Source: Amaurobius ferox
Lineage: Eukaryota > Arthropoda > Arachnida > Araneae > Amaurobiidae
DNA: 64,000 nucleotides
Direction: 5' to 3'
Assembly (NCBI GenBank): GCA_951213105.1
Contig: OX578142.1
Coordinates: 118,412,354 to 118,476,353, forward strand
Shown piece after piece: positions 45,865 to 56,775 of this stretch. The first letter of the stretch is position 1. Each line of letters starts with the position of its first letter. Under the pieces are notes generated by a model. It saw only the letters and a program-made list of their open reading frames with translations. It had not been told where the DNA came from and did no database searches. The translations under genes and the position numbers were made by a program.

Positions 45865-46742
45865 AAAAGTGACAAGTTAAATTCAAAATTGAAATTTTCA
45901 CCCTTACATCATCATAAAGCCAATGCACTACTCAGAAACAGGCGCCATGCCGCACTAGACTCCGAAGCAGAAAATAAGCAAAGAAATACGAGGAAAAAGG
46001 GATAACCAAATGCTTTGCATATGATGGTTCGGGAGGATTGCGACTCCCCCTCCCGTTTAAAGCAGCCTTACTGCCTAGGCAACGCTCACGGTACCAATAC
46101 AAAGCAAAGGTTGGTCCCCCAAACGTGCAAATACGAAGGCACCCGGAGACAGAGGATCATGAACCTCAGAAATGAATGACATACGACCAAATGAGAAACC
46201 ATCCCTACACACTGTCTTTTATATGAGCATTTTTTACGCATGCGCGCATACACCATAGAAACGCAGAAACTTACATACATACAGAATTAAGAAGTAAACT
46301 ATCAAAATCCTGGTGATCTTTGAAAAAAGAATCATAACAATCCTTTAAGAAATATAAAGGATAATGTTTTTTTAATTCCTCTGATAAGATTTTATAATTG
46401 TTTACGTTGCAATCCCTCTTAAAGGTGCTGTTATCCCGGTTTCTCCTGAAGTGTCCGGGTATAATGTTTCTGAAATTGTTTTTTGCAAGACACGTTTTCC
46501 AATCGATGAGATGATTGAGCTTCATTCTATATAATTCTCGTTTATCATATAATGTTGTATAATGACCGTATAATCTATGTTTTTTTATTCAGATATCCAG
46601 AAAATTCACCGTTGCATTTTCATGTCTACTGTTTTCAATCAATCCTATTTCTTGTGGGTAGAAAGTGAAATCGAATTTTGTGGTATCTTCAAAACACCCC
46701 AAGAGCACTTCGTCAACATAACGCATCTTCTATAAGTTACCA
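45865..46742 (-). mobile_element. Penelope-like element fragment, minus strand (5'-truncated)
   Basis: It contains the C-terminal part of a reverse transcriptase (46742 down to about 46271) followed by a 3' region. That region shares GTGAGCGTTGCCTAGGC and AAGGCTGCTTTAAACGGGAG with the 3' region of the plus-strand partner. The TA-rich stretch at 45833-45862 lies beyond its 3' end, mirroring the (TA)n beyond the partner's 3' end. Confidence 0.7.
46271..46742 (-). pseudogene. Reverse transcriptase fragment, Penelope-like (broken)
   Basis: Read on the minus strand from 46742: RYVDEVLLGCFEDTTKFDF, YPQEIGLIENSRHENA, VNFLDI, a stop, then IKKHRLYGHYTT, a frame change and MKLNHLIDWKTCLAKNNFRN to a stop near 46271. 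It is homologous to 46749-47357 along its length. The catalytic box reads YVDE where an active enzyme has YVDD. With the internal stop and 5' truncation this copy cannot be active. Confidence 0.8.
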
Positions 46743-46767
46743 AGTTACATGGTAACTTATAGAAGAT
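46725..46767. repeat. Perfect 18-bp inverted repeat at the Penelope-like head-to-head junction
   Basis: ATCTTCTATAAGTTACCA (46725-46742) and its exact complement (46750-46767) flank a 7-nt spacer AGTTACA. The junction joins the two oppositely oriented reverse transcriptase fragments at the same coding position, just before the YVDD box in one and well upstream of it in the other. Confidence 0.92.
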
Positions 46768-47691
46768 ACATGGACTTGGTGGAATTGGTATTGAAGGAAA
46801 ACATACTACACGACGGAAGCAATTTTTACAAACAAATCAAGGGCATACCTATGGGAGGGAGTTGCTCGTCAATACTAGCAGATATATATCTATCTAAATA
46901 CGAAAGAGGCACTCATATCCTATCGGAAATGCCCTACTTCCGTTATGTCGATGATGTGATAATTGGGGGCTATGAAAACACCCCATGTTTTGACTTTTCA
47001 TTCTGCGCAAGCGAATTGGACCTTATTGAAAATCCAGCGTGTGAGGACGGATCGGTAAAATTCTTGGATTTAGCTATCAAAAAACACAAGAAATATGGAA
47101 TATACACAGAGTTACACGACGAAAGAGATTCATACAGGATCAAGGTAAATCATATTATCGATTGGAATTCAAACCTTGCAAAGTATGTCTTCAGAAATAT
47201 AATAATTGGACATTTTAGAAGAAACCAAAATTATAATACTTTTTGGAAAGACTGCATTTGCAAATGTAAAAAATTTGCAGATGAAGCTATAAAAAGAAAT
47301 TATCCAGTCAATTTTGTACAACATTATTACAAATCGTTTTTTAAAGAAAATTTGTAATTTGATTGTTGATATAGAGATTTAATATTCATGACTGCGTAAC
47401 TATTATCCTGATATTTCTCTGCGCATGAGCAACTTTACTTATATAAAGAGACGTTCCATCGGGTTGGACTAGCGGATGTTTCTCCTTCATAGATTCGTTT
47501 ACTTCTTTGGTTCTGAGTCTGTTCTGGTGCTTTTATTTTCGCACATTTGGGAGGCTGATCATGGAATTATGTTGGTTCTGTGAGCGTTACCCGGGTTGTA
47601 AAAGCTGCTTTAAGCGGGAAAGGGGTGTCGCAATCCACCCCTACCATTCTTATGTAATTCATATGGTCACTCCCGTTCTTTTCTACTTTCA

Positions 47692-47693
<2 letters not shown>
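46743..47693 (+). mobile_element. Penelope-like element fragment, plus strand (5'-truncated)
   Basis: It has an open reverse transcriptase frame (46749-47357) and a 3' region with GTGAGCGTTACCCGGGTTGT and AAAGCTGCTTTAAGCGGGAA, shared with the minus-strand partner. It ends at the (TA)n run from 47694. No GIY-YIG endonuclease domain follows, and Penelope-like elements without one are known. Confidence 0.7.
46749..47357 (+). CDS. Reverse transcriptase, C-terminal half (Penelope-like, truncated)
   Basis: An open frame of 202 codons. Reverse transcriptase landmarks: F-Y-K-Q-I-K-G-I-P-M-G-G-S-C-S-S at residues 26-41 (the motif before the palm helix), LADIYLSKYE at 43-52, the catalytic box YFRYVDDVIIG at 63-73, and VKFLDLAIKKHKKYGIYTE just beyond residue 100. 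The N-terminal fingers and the first catalytic aspartate are missing because the frame begins in the palindromic junction; the ATG is therefore a chance start. The G-I-P-M-G-G-S motif and unsplit YVDD best fit the Penelope-like group; a telomerase- or DIRS-related enzyme is less likely. There is no endonuclease domain before the stop. It is longer than any other frame here, so it is either recent or lucky, but it is not a complete gene. Confidence 0.75.
   Translation: MVTYRRYMDLVELVLKENILHDGSNFYKQIKGIPMGGSCSSILADIYLSKYERGTHILSEMPYFRYVDDVIIGGYENTPCFDFSFCASELDLIENPACEDGSVKFLDLAIKKHKKYGIYTELHDERDSYRIKVNHIIDWNSNLAKYVFRNIIIGHFRRNQNYNTFWKDCICKCKKFADEAIKRNYPVNFVQHYYKSFFKENL

Positions 47694-47742
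<49 letters not shown>
47694..47742. repeat. (TA)n microsatellite
   Basis: About 24 TA units lie at the 3' boundary of the plus-strand Penelope-like fragment. Confidence 0.97.
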
Positions 47743-47746
<4 letters not shown>

Positions 47747-48250
47747 GTCATTAGTCCAGTCCACTATGTTCTGTGATATACAGGCTCGAAGTGCCTGTTA
47801 AGTCTAGGACAACTGAACTGGATGTGCATTTCCCTCAGTAGCATCCTTTGTAATCTGAACTCCATTTTGTGTTAGTTTGTCTCAAATATTTACAGTGTCA
47901 ATTATAGTTTATTTAAAGTCATTATAGAAATATTCCATGTTAATGAGATTTGACCCTCGTGTGAATTATATAAAATATTGAATATTATATTAACCCTATA
48001 TTTGTATACCTTAAAATTGAAAACATGTAATTGATATTCTTATAAAAATGATAACAACTCTTTGCAAAATGAACACAAGAGATGACATCACTTACCATAA
48101 AGGACATCAACAAACTCAGCGACACAAAAACAAGGACAGCATTTCTACAAGTGCCTGCAAAACTGCAATTGTCACGGATGGGCAAAGCAGTGCCCCACAC
48201 ACTTCCTCCCGTCACAAAGAAAATATATTCATATTCAGCTTTATTGCTCA
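47743..48250. other. Unassigned sequence, no gene seen
   Basis: Overlapping short frames on both strands at 47985-48291 show no domain, and I treat them as chance. No RNA gene or matched repeat is seen. Confidence 0.4.
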
Positions 48251-50520
48251 CTAGCAGCATACCCGTTCTTCATACGGAGTATATAATATAAAAAAAACTT
48301 ATATTTCGCAGTCATGTGCAAATTCTGTTAAAATTTTAAATTTATTGCTCATAAAGAGAAGTTTAAGAATATCTGTTCTCACTATGCAAAATTACCTCAC
48401 GGGCAGTTCTGAAGAATAAAACATCCTGGCCCCTTTTGTAAGCAAATTTACAAAAAATAAAAGAATTGAATCAATATATGCAACCACGTACTACTTATAT
48501 AGTCGTAGATTAGAAAATATGCCACTGTTAGTAGAAGCTTACTCATATTACAATATGAGTCTCAAAAGTATTTGTCAAAATAAAAGAGATGACGTAATAA
48601 ATTGAAAATATCGAAAATCCCCGTAATCTTAATACCAGGAGGTCGTAATTGATTCCAATATATGCCAATATATATCAAAATAAATGCCAATATACCTGTA
48701 CTACATATATTCTCGTAGATTAGAAGATATACCCGTGCATTTGAAGAAGATTACTCGTACAACGTACTATATATGAGTTTCAACAATTTTCGTCATAATG
48801 AAAGAATGGCATAATAATTTGAAAATATCAATATTCCCTGAATCAACTGTCCCCGAAAATATCAATAATAATGATGTTTAAACCTGAAGACCGTAATTGA
48901 TATTATCCAGCCAAAAATGCAATGCCAATGAAATTTATTTTATATACATATTTTTATTATTCAAATCGGAAAAGATTTAATAAAAATCGTATGCCGCATA
49001 ACACATTGGATCCGTTGTTAAGCGACATGATATCATTTGCTTCAAATAAATTGATGGAAATCATATCGTCTGAATAATGCGATCTCCATGGAAGGTCTGG
49101 CGACATTTTCGTCAATTTAGCGATAACTTAAAAAATCGTCAAATTTATCGCCAAGTGGGACTATAGAACTGATAGTCCCATTTTGCGACAAATTGACGAA
49201 ACATCATCACAATACTATCCCCTAAAAAACACAATTAATTTCATTTATTAAGCGCGATTTTATCAATTCCATGACATTTTTATGGATTTACAAATATTTT
49301 TATCAATTTGGTGATATTAAAAAAATTCGTTAAATGTGTTACTAAGTAGGATGGATGGACTGACCGACAAATGCTACCGAAACATCATTTCAGTACTCTA
49401 TTCTAAAAAAACAAATTTAATTTCATTGATTTGTGTCATTTTTATCAATTTGGAGACATTTCCGCTAATTTGGTAAAGTTTAAGAAAAGTTACCAAGTTA
49501 TTCAGAGATATTCCGCTAAATTCGTAGCTCTAAATTTGCAGATATGAAGAATAAAATATCCATATCCCGTTTGTATATACTAAATGAAAACACTAAAATT
49601 GTATTAGAAGATACATACACCCGTTCTACTCTTTTTCTGCTTCAACAATCGGCTAAATGAATTTATTGGGTAAACGCAATATATGAGTTTATTAGCTAAA
49701 CACAATATATGAGCTTGAAACATCTTTGCTAAAATAAATGAAAGTGATGTACGCAGTCCGCAATTTATATAAATAAAAGAACAATCAAACCGTTCATTTA
49801 TAAAATATATTTTTACATCCATTTATTTATTATTCAAATAGAAAAATAATAATAAATATTAACAACACATTTAATTTCATTCCGTTGCCGAGCAACATGA
49901 TATAAGATAGAATCTGCGATAAGATAGAAATGCGAAATTAAATAGCCATTTTGATTTCTTTATACTTTTCATCGTTGAGTAAAAGCTTGTGAAAGATGAA
50001 TCATGGAGGTAGATTTTTCCATTTAAATTCATGTTTCAAACAATTCATGTTTTCCTATAGTGACTAATTAATGCAAAAATCCTGCATCAAACTCGGAAAT
50101 AAAGTTTTATTTCATTTCAGCGTTTAAAACAAGCGATTTTCATCCTTTCCGTTTGGATAAACCACGGAGTTGGAGATAAGATCTCCTAAGAAAAAGTTCC
50201 GTTTTTCATTAATATCTCGACAACCCCTGGTGTTAGAAACTCGAAACTTGGACAAAATTTATGGGGGGCTATTTCAAGGCTATCTACAAAATTTCATTGA
50301 ATTCGGTTCAGCCGTTTTCCCGTGATGATGAGACAAACGAAAATTTCGTTTTTTATTAATAGCTCGAGAACCACTGGTCATAGAAACTCAAAACATGAAC
50401 TAAATTTTAAGTGGGGCTATTTCTAGGCTACCCACAAAATTTCATCAAATTCGGTTCAGCCGTTCTCCCGTGATGATGGGACAGACAGACAGACAGATTT
50501 TCAATTTTATTTATATAGAC
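48251..50520 (+). mobile_element. R4 repeat, copy 1 (full)
   Basis: About 2.27 kb. It starts TAGCAGCATACCCGTTCTTC and ends with GGTTCAGCCGTTCTCCCGTG, a GACA run and ATTTATATAGAC. The 3' part (AAATTTCATCAAATTCGG, then TTCAGCCGTT) resembles tails of RTE-type retroposons and related SINEs in arthropods, from general memory. It contains a long hairpin at 49136-49199 and TTGGCGACATTT-type motifs. No reverse transcriptase frame, so non-autonomous. Copy 2 begins at the very next base. Confidence 0.7.
49136..49199. repeat. R4 long hairpin, copy 1
   Basis: Arms 49136-49164 and 49172-49199 pair over about 28 bp with a few mismatches around the 7-nt loop AGAACTG. The inner stem is GGGACTAT/ATAGTCCC without mismatch. 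Confidence 0.85.
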
Positions 50521-52461
50521 TAGCAGCATACCCGTTCTTCGTACGGAGTATATAATATAAAGAAACTTGAAATTCATAATCAAGCCCAAATTCTTATTGT
50601 ATACAGAATGTTTAATCAAAATATTCTGTTAAAATATTTAATATAATGCTCCTAAAAAGAAGTTTAAGAATCTCTGTTCTCGCTATATAAAATTATCTTC
50701 ATGGACATATCTGAAGAATAAAACATCTTGGACCCCTTATGTAAGCAAATATAAAAAAAAATATGGAATTGAATCAATATATGCAAAATAAAAGCGTTAA
50801 AATTGTATGGGACCCGTACTAATTATATACGCGAATATTAGAAAATATAACCTGTATTAGTAGATTACATGTATAAATTGAAAATACCAATAAACCCGTA
50901 ATCTTTAAATCTGAAGACAGTCATTTATTCCAATATATGTCAAAATTAAAGTGCTAAAATTATATGGGAAGATATACACGTACTACTTATAATGTCCGAT
51001 TATTAGTAGAAGATTACCCGTTTTGCAATATGAGTCACAAATGTTTTTTGGTAAAATACAACAGACGACGTAATAAATTGAATATATAATTAATCCCCTT
51101 AATCTTCATACCAGAAGACTGTATTTGATTCCAATATATATGCCAATATATGTCAAAATATATGCCAATATACCTGTACTACTTATATTCTCGTAGGTTA
51201 GAAGATATACCCGTGCATTCCTAGAAGATTACTCGTACAACGTACAATATGCGTGTGTCAGCAATTTTTGCAGCAATAAAACAATGGCGTAATAACTTAA
51301 AAATATCAATAATACCTGAATCAATAATTCCGGAAAATATCAATAATAATAATGTTTAAACCTGAAGAGTATAATTGATATTATCCAAAATGAAATGGCA
51401 AAGAAATTTATTTTATATACATATCTTCATTATTCAAATCGGAAAGGATTTAATAAAAATCGTCTGCCGCATAAACACATTGGATTTAAATCCGTTGCTA
51501 AGCGACATATCATTTGCTTCAAATAAATTGGTAGAAAAAATATCGTTTAAATAGTTATATTTCTATGGAACATTTGGCGACAGTTTCGTCAAATTAGCGA
51601 CATTTTAAAAAATCGCCAAATTTATCGCCAAGTGGGACTGTAGAACTGACAGTTCCACTTTGCGACAAATTGACGAAATATCATCACAATACTATCCCCT
51701 AACAAAAAACAATTAATATCATTTATGTAGCGCAATTTTATCAATTTCAAGATATTTTTATAGATTTGAAAACATTTTTATCAATTTGGTGACATTTTAA
51801 AAATTCGCTAAATGTATTACTAAGTAGGATGGTTGGTCTGACAGAGAAATGCTAACCAAACATCATTTCAGTACTCTCTTCTAACAAAACAAAAAAAAAA
51901 ATTCATTGATATGTAGAAGACCCAAGCCACACGACCAACCCGAAGGTTTATGGCAGCTGTTTGTGTGTCGTTTATATCAATTTGGCGACATTTCCGTCAA
52001 TTTGGCAAAGTTTAAGAAAAGTTGTCAAATTAGCGATATCCCTCCAAATTCGTAGCTTTGAATTTGCAGATATGAATGAAACATTCTTATCCCGTTTCAA
52101 TATACTAAATGAAAACACTACAATTGTATTAGAAGATATACCCGCTCTACTCTTTTTCTGTTTCAACAATCGGCTATATGAATTTATTGGCTAAACACAA
52201 TATATGAGTTTAGTAGCTAAATACGATATTAGCTTGAAAACTCTTTGCCAAAATAAATGAAATTGATGTACGCAGTCAGCAATTAATATAATTAAAAGAA
52301 AAATCAAACCGTCCATTCATAAGATATACTTTTATATCCATTTATCCATTTATTTATTATTTAAATCGAAAAAAAATAATAAAAACATTAACAAACACAT
52401 TTAATTTAATTGCGATGCCGAGCAACATGATATATCCTCCTAAAATGTTAAAATTTATTAA
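50521..52461 (+). mobile_element. R4 repeat, copy 2 (lacks the 3' tail)
   Basis: It starts TAGCAGCATACCCGTTCTTC directly after copy 1 and is collinear with it to about 52430 (GAGCAACATGATAT). It then stops short of the GGTTCAGCCGTT tail, where copy 3 begins. It is non-coding. Confidence 0.7.
51613..51676. repeat. R4 long hairpin, copy 2
   Basis: Arms 51613-51641 and 51649-51676 surround the same loop AGAACTG. The inner stem is GGGACTGT/ACAGTTCC. Relative to copy 1 an A-T pair has become G-C on both sides, and one G-C has become G-T, so pairing is kept. Confidence 0.85.
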
Positions 52462-53862
52462 CCACTAACAGCACACCCGTTATTCGTACGGAGTGTATAA
52501 TTTAAAGAAACTTAAAGTTCGCAATCACGTGCAAATTCTGTTAAAATATTAAATTTATTGCTCCTAAAGAGAAGTTTAAGAATATATGTTCTCACTATGC
52601 AAAATTATCTTCACGATCAGATCTGAAGAATAAAACATCCTGCCCCCTTTTGTAAGCAAATTTACAGAAGAAAAAATAGGAATTGAATGAATATATGCAA
52701 CCCCGTACTAATTATATTGTCGCAGATCAGAAAATATGACAATGTGTTAGTAGAAGATTACCCGTATTACAATATGCGTCTCAAAAATATTGGCCAAAAT
52801 AAAAGAGATGACGTAATAAATTGAAAACATCAATAATATCCGTACTCTTTATACCAGAAGGTCGTAATTGATTCCAATATATGCCAATATATATCAAAAC
52901 ATATGTCAATATACCTGTACTACTTATATTCTCGTAGATTAAAAGATATACACGTGTATTTGTAGAAGATTCGTACAACATACAATATATGAGTTTAAAC
53001 AATTTTTGTCATAATAAAATAATTGCATAATAACTTGAAAATATCAATAATCCTTGAATCAATAATCCCCGAAAATATAAATAATAATACTTTTTAAACC
53101 TGAAGACCGTAATTGATATTATCCAGTCAAAAATGCTATAAGAAAAATCAAATCGTTCTTTTCTAAAATATATTTTTATATCCATTTATTTATTATTCAA
53201 ATCGAAAAAATAATTATTAAAAATAACAGACAGATTTAATTTAATTGCGTTTCTGAGTAACATGATATAAGATAGAATCTTATAACATGTTAAATATGTC
53301 ATGTCTTATAACATAAACTGCGAAATTAAATAACGATTTTGATTTCTTTATACTTCTCATTGTTCCGTAAAAGCTTGTTTTAAATAAACCATGAACCATG
53401 GAGATAGATTTCCCCTTTAAATCATGTTTCAAACAATTCATGTTTTCAGAAAGTGACTAATTAACGCAAAAAATCTCCCATCAAACTCAGAGATTAAATT
53501 TTAATTCACTTTCAAACGATTTTCAAGCTTTTCGTTTGGATAAACCACGGAGTTAGGGAGTAGAACTCCTAGGAAAAAGTTCCGTTTTTCATCAATATCT
53601 CGACAACCCCAGGTCTTAGGAACTCGAAACTTGGACAAAAGTTATGGGGGGATATTTCAAGGCTATTCACCAAATTTCATTAAATTCGGTTCAGCCGTTT
53701 TTCCGTGATGATGAGACAAACGAAAAATTCGTTTTTTACTAATATCTCGAGAACCACTGGTCGTAGAAACTCAAAACACGGATATAATTTTAAGTGGGGC
53801 TATTTCTGGGCTACCTACAAAATTTCATCAAATTCGGTTCAGCCGTTCTCCCGTGATGGTGT

Positions 53863-53900
<38 letters not shown>

Positions 53901-53925
53901 TTTTCATTTTTATTTATATAGATTG
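52462..53925 (+). mobile_element. R4 repeat, copy 3 (internally deleted)
   Basis: It has a start-like AACAGCACACCCGTTATTCG and the full 3' tail with GGTTCAGCCGTTCTCCCGTG, a GACA run (53874-53899) and TATTTATATAGAT. The middle, including the hairpin and TTGGCGACATT module, is missing (junction about 53130). Confidence 0.7.
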
Positions 53926-54020
53926 TATTTGCCCTATGGGTCTCAAATGTTGATGATTTTGTATTTATCTTATATACTTTCATATGTATGAAATCAAACA
54001 TTAAAGCAACATTTATTAAG

Positions 54021-54049
54021 AAGTAGCAGTATACTCGTTCTTCGTACGA
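54021..54049 (+). repeat. R4 repeat, copy 4, first fragment
   Basis: It reads GTAGCAGTATACTCGTTCTT, then CGTACGA, the R4 start, and is interrupted at a TA by a mariner element. R4 sequence resumes at 55290. Confidence 0.75.
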
Positions 54050-54241
54050 TATACGAGGATCACACTGAAATTTTTGAGACACAGGCAGACGATATGTGCT
54101 AGAAATTATTGATCGGATACTTAAATTTGAACTCTTTTATGTCCGCAGACGATAATTTGTGGCAACAATTACAATTCAGCTATCGTAGAATAAATTTTGA
54201 AAGAAAAGAAAATGCAGTTGAAGCGTGAGAATTATTGAGTT

Positions 54242-55226
54242 ATGAAAATCTATGATTTTAAAGTGGGGCTAAATCAAGAAGAATGTCTTCAACGTCTGCA
54301 AGAAATGATTCTCCATCTCCTGCCAATGATTCTCGTGCCACTGTATTAAGATGGTTTACAGAGATAAAAAAGATCGAAATTCTCTCTTGGAGGAAAAACA
54401 CACAGGAAGACCTTCGTCAGCTGTAGTCCCAGAAAATATGTCGACCATTCGAAAAATGTTAATCGATTATAATCGCTGTACCTACCAAATGATACAGAAG
54501 GAACTTAACATTGGATCCGCAGTTATTCATAAAATTATTCATGACGAACTGCGTATGATAAAATAAGTTTGTCGTTGAGTCCCCCATAATTTTACAGAAC
54601 ATCAAAAAGTGAATCATTCAGAAACCCAAAAAAGTCAGAATCATTCTAGAAACCCTAAAATTATTTAATGATGGTGGGCACCGCATTATTTCGAAAATCA
54701 TAACTGGCGATAAAACGTACATACTGTTTTTTGGCGTTCCAATACGTTAAGAAAGAAAAGTATGGGTCTTTGAAGATGACCACAAACCAACAATGTCGAA
54801 AAGGCAAAGAGCAATGAAAAAAGTAATGTATGGCGTGTCCTTCAGAAGTACAGGTTTGGTTAAAGCCATAAAGCTAGAGGGATAGAAGACAGTTACAGCT
54901 AACTGGTACACCACTAAGTGTCTTCCGGCCGTCCAAACGGTTACCTTACACCTTTCTGGTAGGTCGGACGGTCTGGGTCTCAACAACCACTAAGTGTATT
55001 CCAGAAAATCTTCAGGAAGTCAATGTTAGGGGACTTTTGGCTATTTTTTAATCTAAGAAAAAAATTACGTGAGCGTCGTTTTCATTCCGAAGATGAGATT
55101 TATGAGACTATAAAAACATATTTTTCATCTATTCCGAGAAATGGATGACTTGAAGCATTTAATCATTGGGAAATTCGCCTACAAAAGTGCATTGATGTTG
55201 GAGGGGAGTACTTTGAACACTCCTAA
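54242..55226 (+). pseudogene. mariner transposase pseudogene
   Basis: Mariner transposases are DD34D cut-and-paste enzymes. The start ATG at 54242 gives MKIYDFKVGLNQEECLQRLQ, the usual N-terminus. After a frameshift the frame from 54351 carries the HTH region with EEKHTGRPSSAVVPENMSTI and ELNIGSAVIHKIIHDELRM. Further pieces are TGDKTYI (first catalytic aspartate), VWVFEDDHKPT, TVTANWYTTKCLPENLQEV, then GDFWLFFNLRKKLRERRF (third catalytic aspartate) and KCIDVGGEYFEHS before the stop at 55224-55226. The segment holding the second catalytic aspartate is deleted just before GDFWLF. A 64-bp SINE plus duplication also interrupts it. It is inactive. Confidence 0.92.
54922..54985 (+). mobile_element. 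5'-truncated SINE inserted in the mariner transposase
   Basis: The last 64 bp of the SINE family (CTTCCGGCCGTCCAAACGG, then TTACCTTACACCTTTCTGG and GGTCTGGGTCTCAACAA) are flanked by a perfect 12-bp duplication ACCACTAAGTGT at 54910-54921 and 54986-54997. Removing the insert and one duplication restores continuity of the mariner pseudogene, so the SINE is the youngest layer. Confidence 0.95.
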
Positions 55227-55289
55227 ATGTTGGTAAGTTTAACCTGTACCACTTAGCGATATCTAAAAATTTTCAGTGTGACACTCGTA

Positions 55290-55429
55290 TATATTATAAA
55301 TAAATTTAAAATTCACAATCATGTGCAAATTCCTATAATATTATAAATGACATTATTATTCAAAACTTTCTATTAAAACATTTTAATTAATGCTCCTAAG
55401 AAAAGTCTAAGAATTTTTGTTGTCGGTAT
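55290..55429 (+). repeat. R4 repeat, copy 4, second fragment
   Basis: It continues R4 after the mariner: TTCACAATCATGTGCAAATTC, TTTTAATTAATGCTCCTAAG and AAAGTCTAAGAATTTTTGTT. It is interrupted after GTAT (55426-55429) by a GC-rich insert; R4 resumes at 57451. Confidence 0.7.
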
Positions 55430-55983
55430 TGTATTGTCGGGATTCGACCAGACTCCGCATTACTTTTGCATTAAGTGTATAAACTCATAATGTATTTCAA
55501 GTCATCTAATTTATTTAAAGCTTTTAAATTATTTAATTCTGGTTGAAAACCCCTCTTATCATTCATTTGTGTAATTGATATGTTTTAGAATATTTCTACT
55601 TTTTAAGCCACAATCTGAATTAATTTGTAAAAGTTTTATTTCGAACGTTCGAGCATTCGAAGTTCCTTTTCTTCCGTCGAGTTCGAGGTCATCGTTTTGG
55701 CTGATGAAATTGAATGCGCTCAATGTATATGTTTCTGCTGGGAAGAATAATATGTAGAAGTGGTGGCTTTGAGTCGCGACGGGAGAACGGTTTTCCCCTT
55801 TTTGCTGGCGCGACTTAGAGGCATCTGATATTGATAGCGTGAGAAGAATTTTGACGGTTTGGATTTAAATGATAGCTCTCTCTGCGTCCGCGAGGTGGAC
55901 ATAAATATTGGGGACACTATTCTCCCTCGCGCATTTTCCCCTTTTGATTGCCTGACTACTCTACGGCAGTCCAGGCTTCGGTG

Positions 55984-55997
55984 CCCCCCCCCCCCCC
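55984..55997. repeat. Poly-C run
   Basis: Fourteen C residues in the GC-rich insert. It may be a sequencing-sensitive site, so the exact length is uncertain. Confidence 0.9.
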
Positions 55998-56679
55998 GGA
56001 GCGGCCACTCTAAGAAGTGGTTACGGATCGTAGCTCTGTAGTTTTGGTCCTCCAACCTGGGGGCATAATAATCGGGTTACCTGGATGTCGATGAGCCGTC
56101 CGTCGAACCGGTGAGGCAATCAGACCCCGACTCTTCCGGGTGGCCGTGACCACTAGACTGTGTCTATTGATGGCCTGAGCCAAGGTCCGGTCGGTGGCTA
56201 AGGTCTCGCTTAACGGGTGGTTCTCGGGATCCAACCCGGTGAATGATTCCGTCGAGAACGTGGCCCCCGGCTGCGGCTTTGCTGGATGAGAGATTTTGCC
56301 TCTGTGCCTTCTCCCCTTGTAGTCGGCATAAATCCATAGGTTGCCGCAGGAATTGGACCCTACTCAGTCCGGGCTTCGGCTCTGATATTTCGATGCTTAC
56401 GACGGGCTCGGGAACTTGGCCGCCAGTGCCGGTTCTTTGAGATCCGCGAGTGATTGCTGTTTGGGGAAATGCGGCCAAGAGACGTCCAGATGACCCAAGG
56501 CCAGGCCGGGTCCGAATACATAACATCGTCACTCCTTTGGGGATGACCCGAGGCCCATGCCGGATCTGACTCCGCTCCTGACGAATCCGGGTTGTGCTGG
56601 TTGATTGTTTGTACGTGAAGACCATGAGCGACGAGCCTGGCCCGACCATGTGACCGTATGGCACCACTGGTGTGCCGGA

Positions 56680-56775
56680 CCCGATTTATATGGAGCGAGT
56701 GTTACTCGCTAGGATTTCCGATCTCCGCCGGTTTGTTTGAAGACCGCCTTCGCCAACATGGTTCGAGGTAAGCTT
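56680..56775 (+). promoter_or_regulatory. Promoter/first-exon-like signals in the GC-rich insert
   Basis: A TATA-like GATTTATATGG at 56683-56693 is followed about 65 bp later by CCAACATGGTTCGAGGTAAGC: an ATG in fair Kozak context and, after CGAG, a consensus splice donor GTAAGC at 56769. GC content falls sharply just after. This fits a promoter plus short first coding exon, as in some LTRs and in host genes, but no matching acceptor or downstream coding exon is seen. Confidence 0.3.

Larger units (their letters stand above)
54052..55289 (+). mobile_element. mariner transposon inside R4 copy 4
   Basis: The inverted termini TACGAGGATCACACTGAAAT (from 54052) and the complement of the right end, TACGAGTGTCACACTGAAAA (from 55289), agree over about 28 bp with few mismatches. 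They are flanked by TA duplications (54050-54051 and 55290-55291). R4 sequence continues on both sides, so the mariner is younger than the R4 copy. The interior is a degraded transposase with a SINE fragment inserted in it. Confidence 0.93.

Noticed and set aside
46086..46280. 64-codon minus-strand frame as a gene
   Set aside because: It lies in the 3' region of the Penelope-like fragment and has no counterpart in the plus-strand partner.
56010..56667. Two overlapping minus-strand frames (74 and 167 codons) as genes
   Set aside because: They fall in the GC-rich insert where stops are rare by composition, and no family is recognisable.
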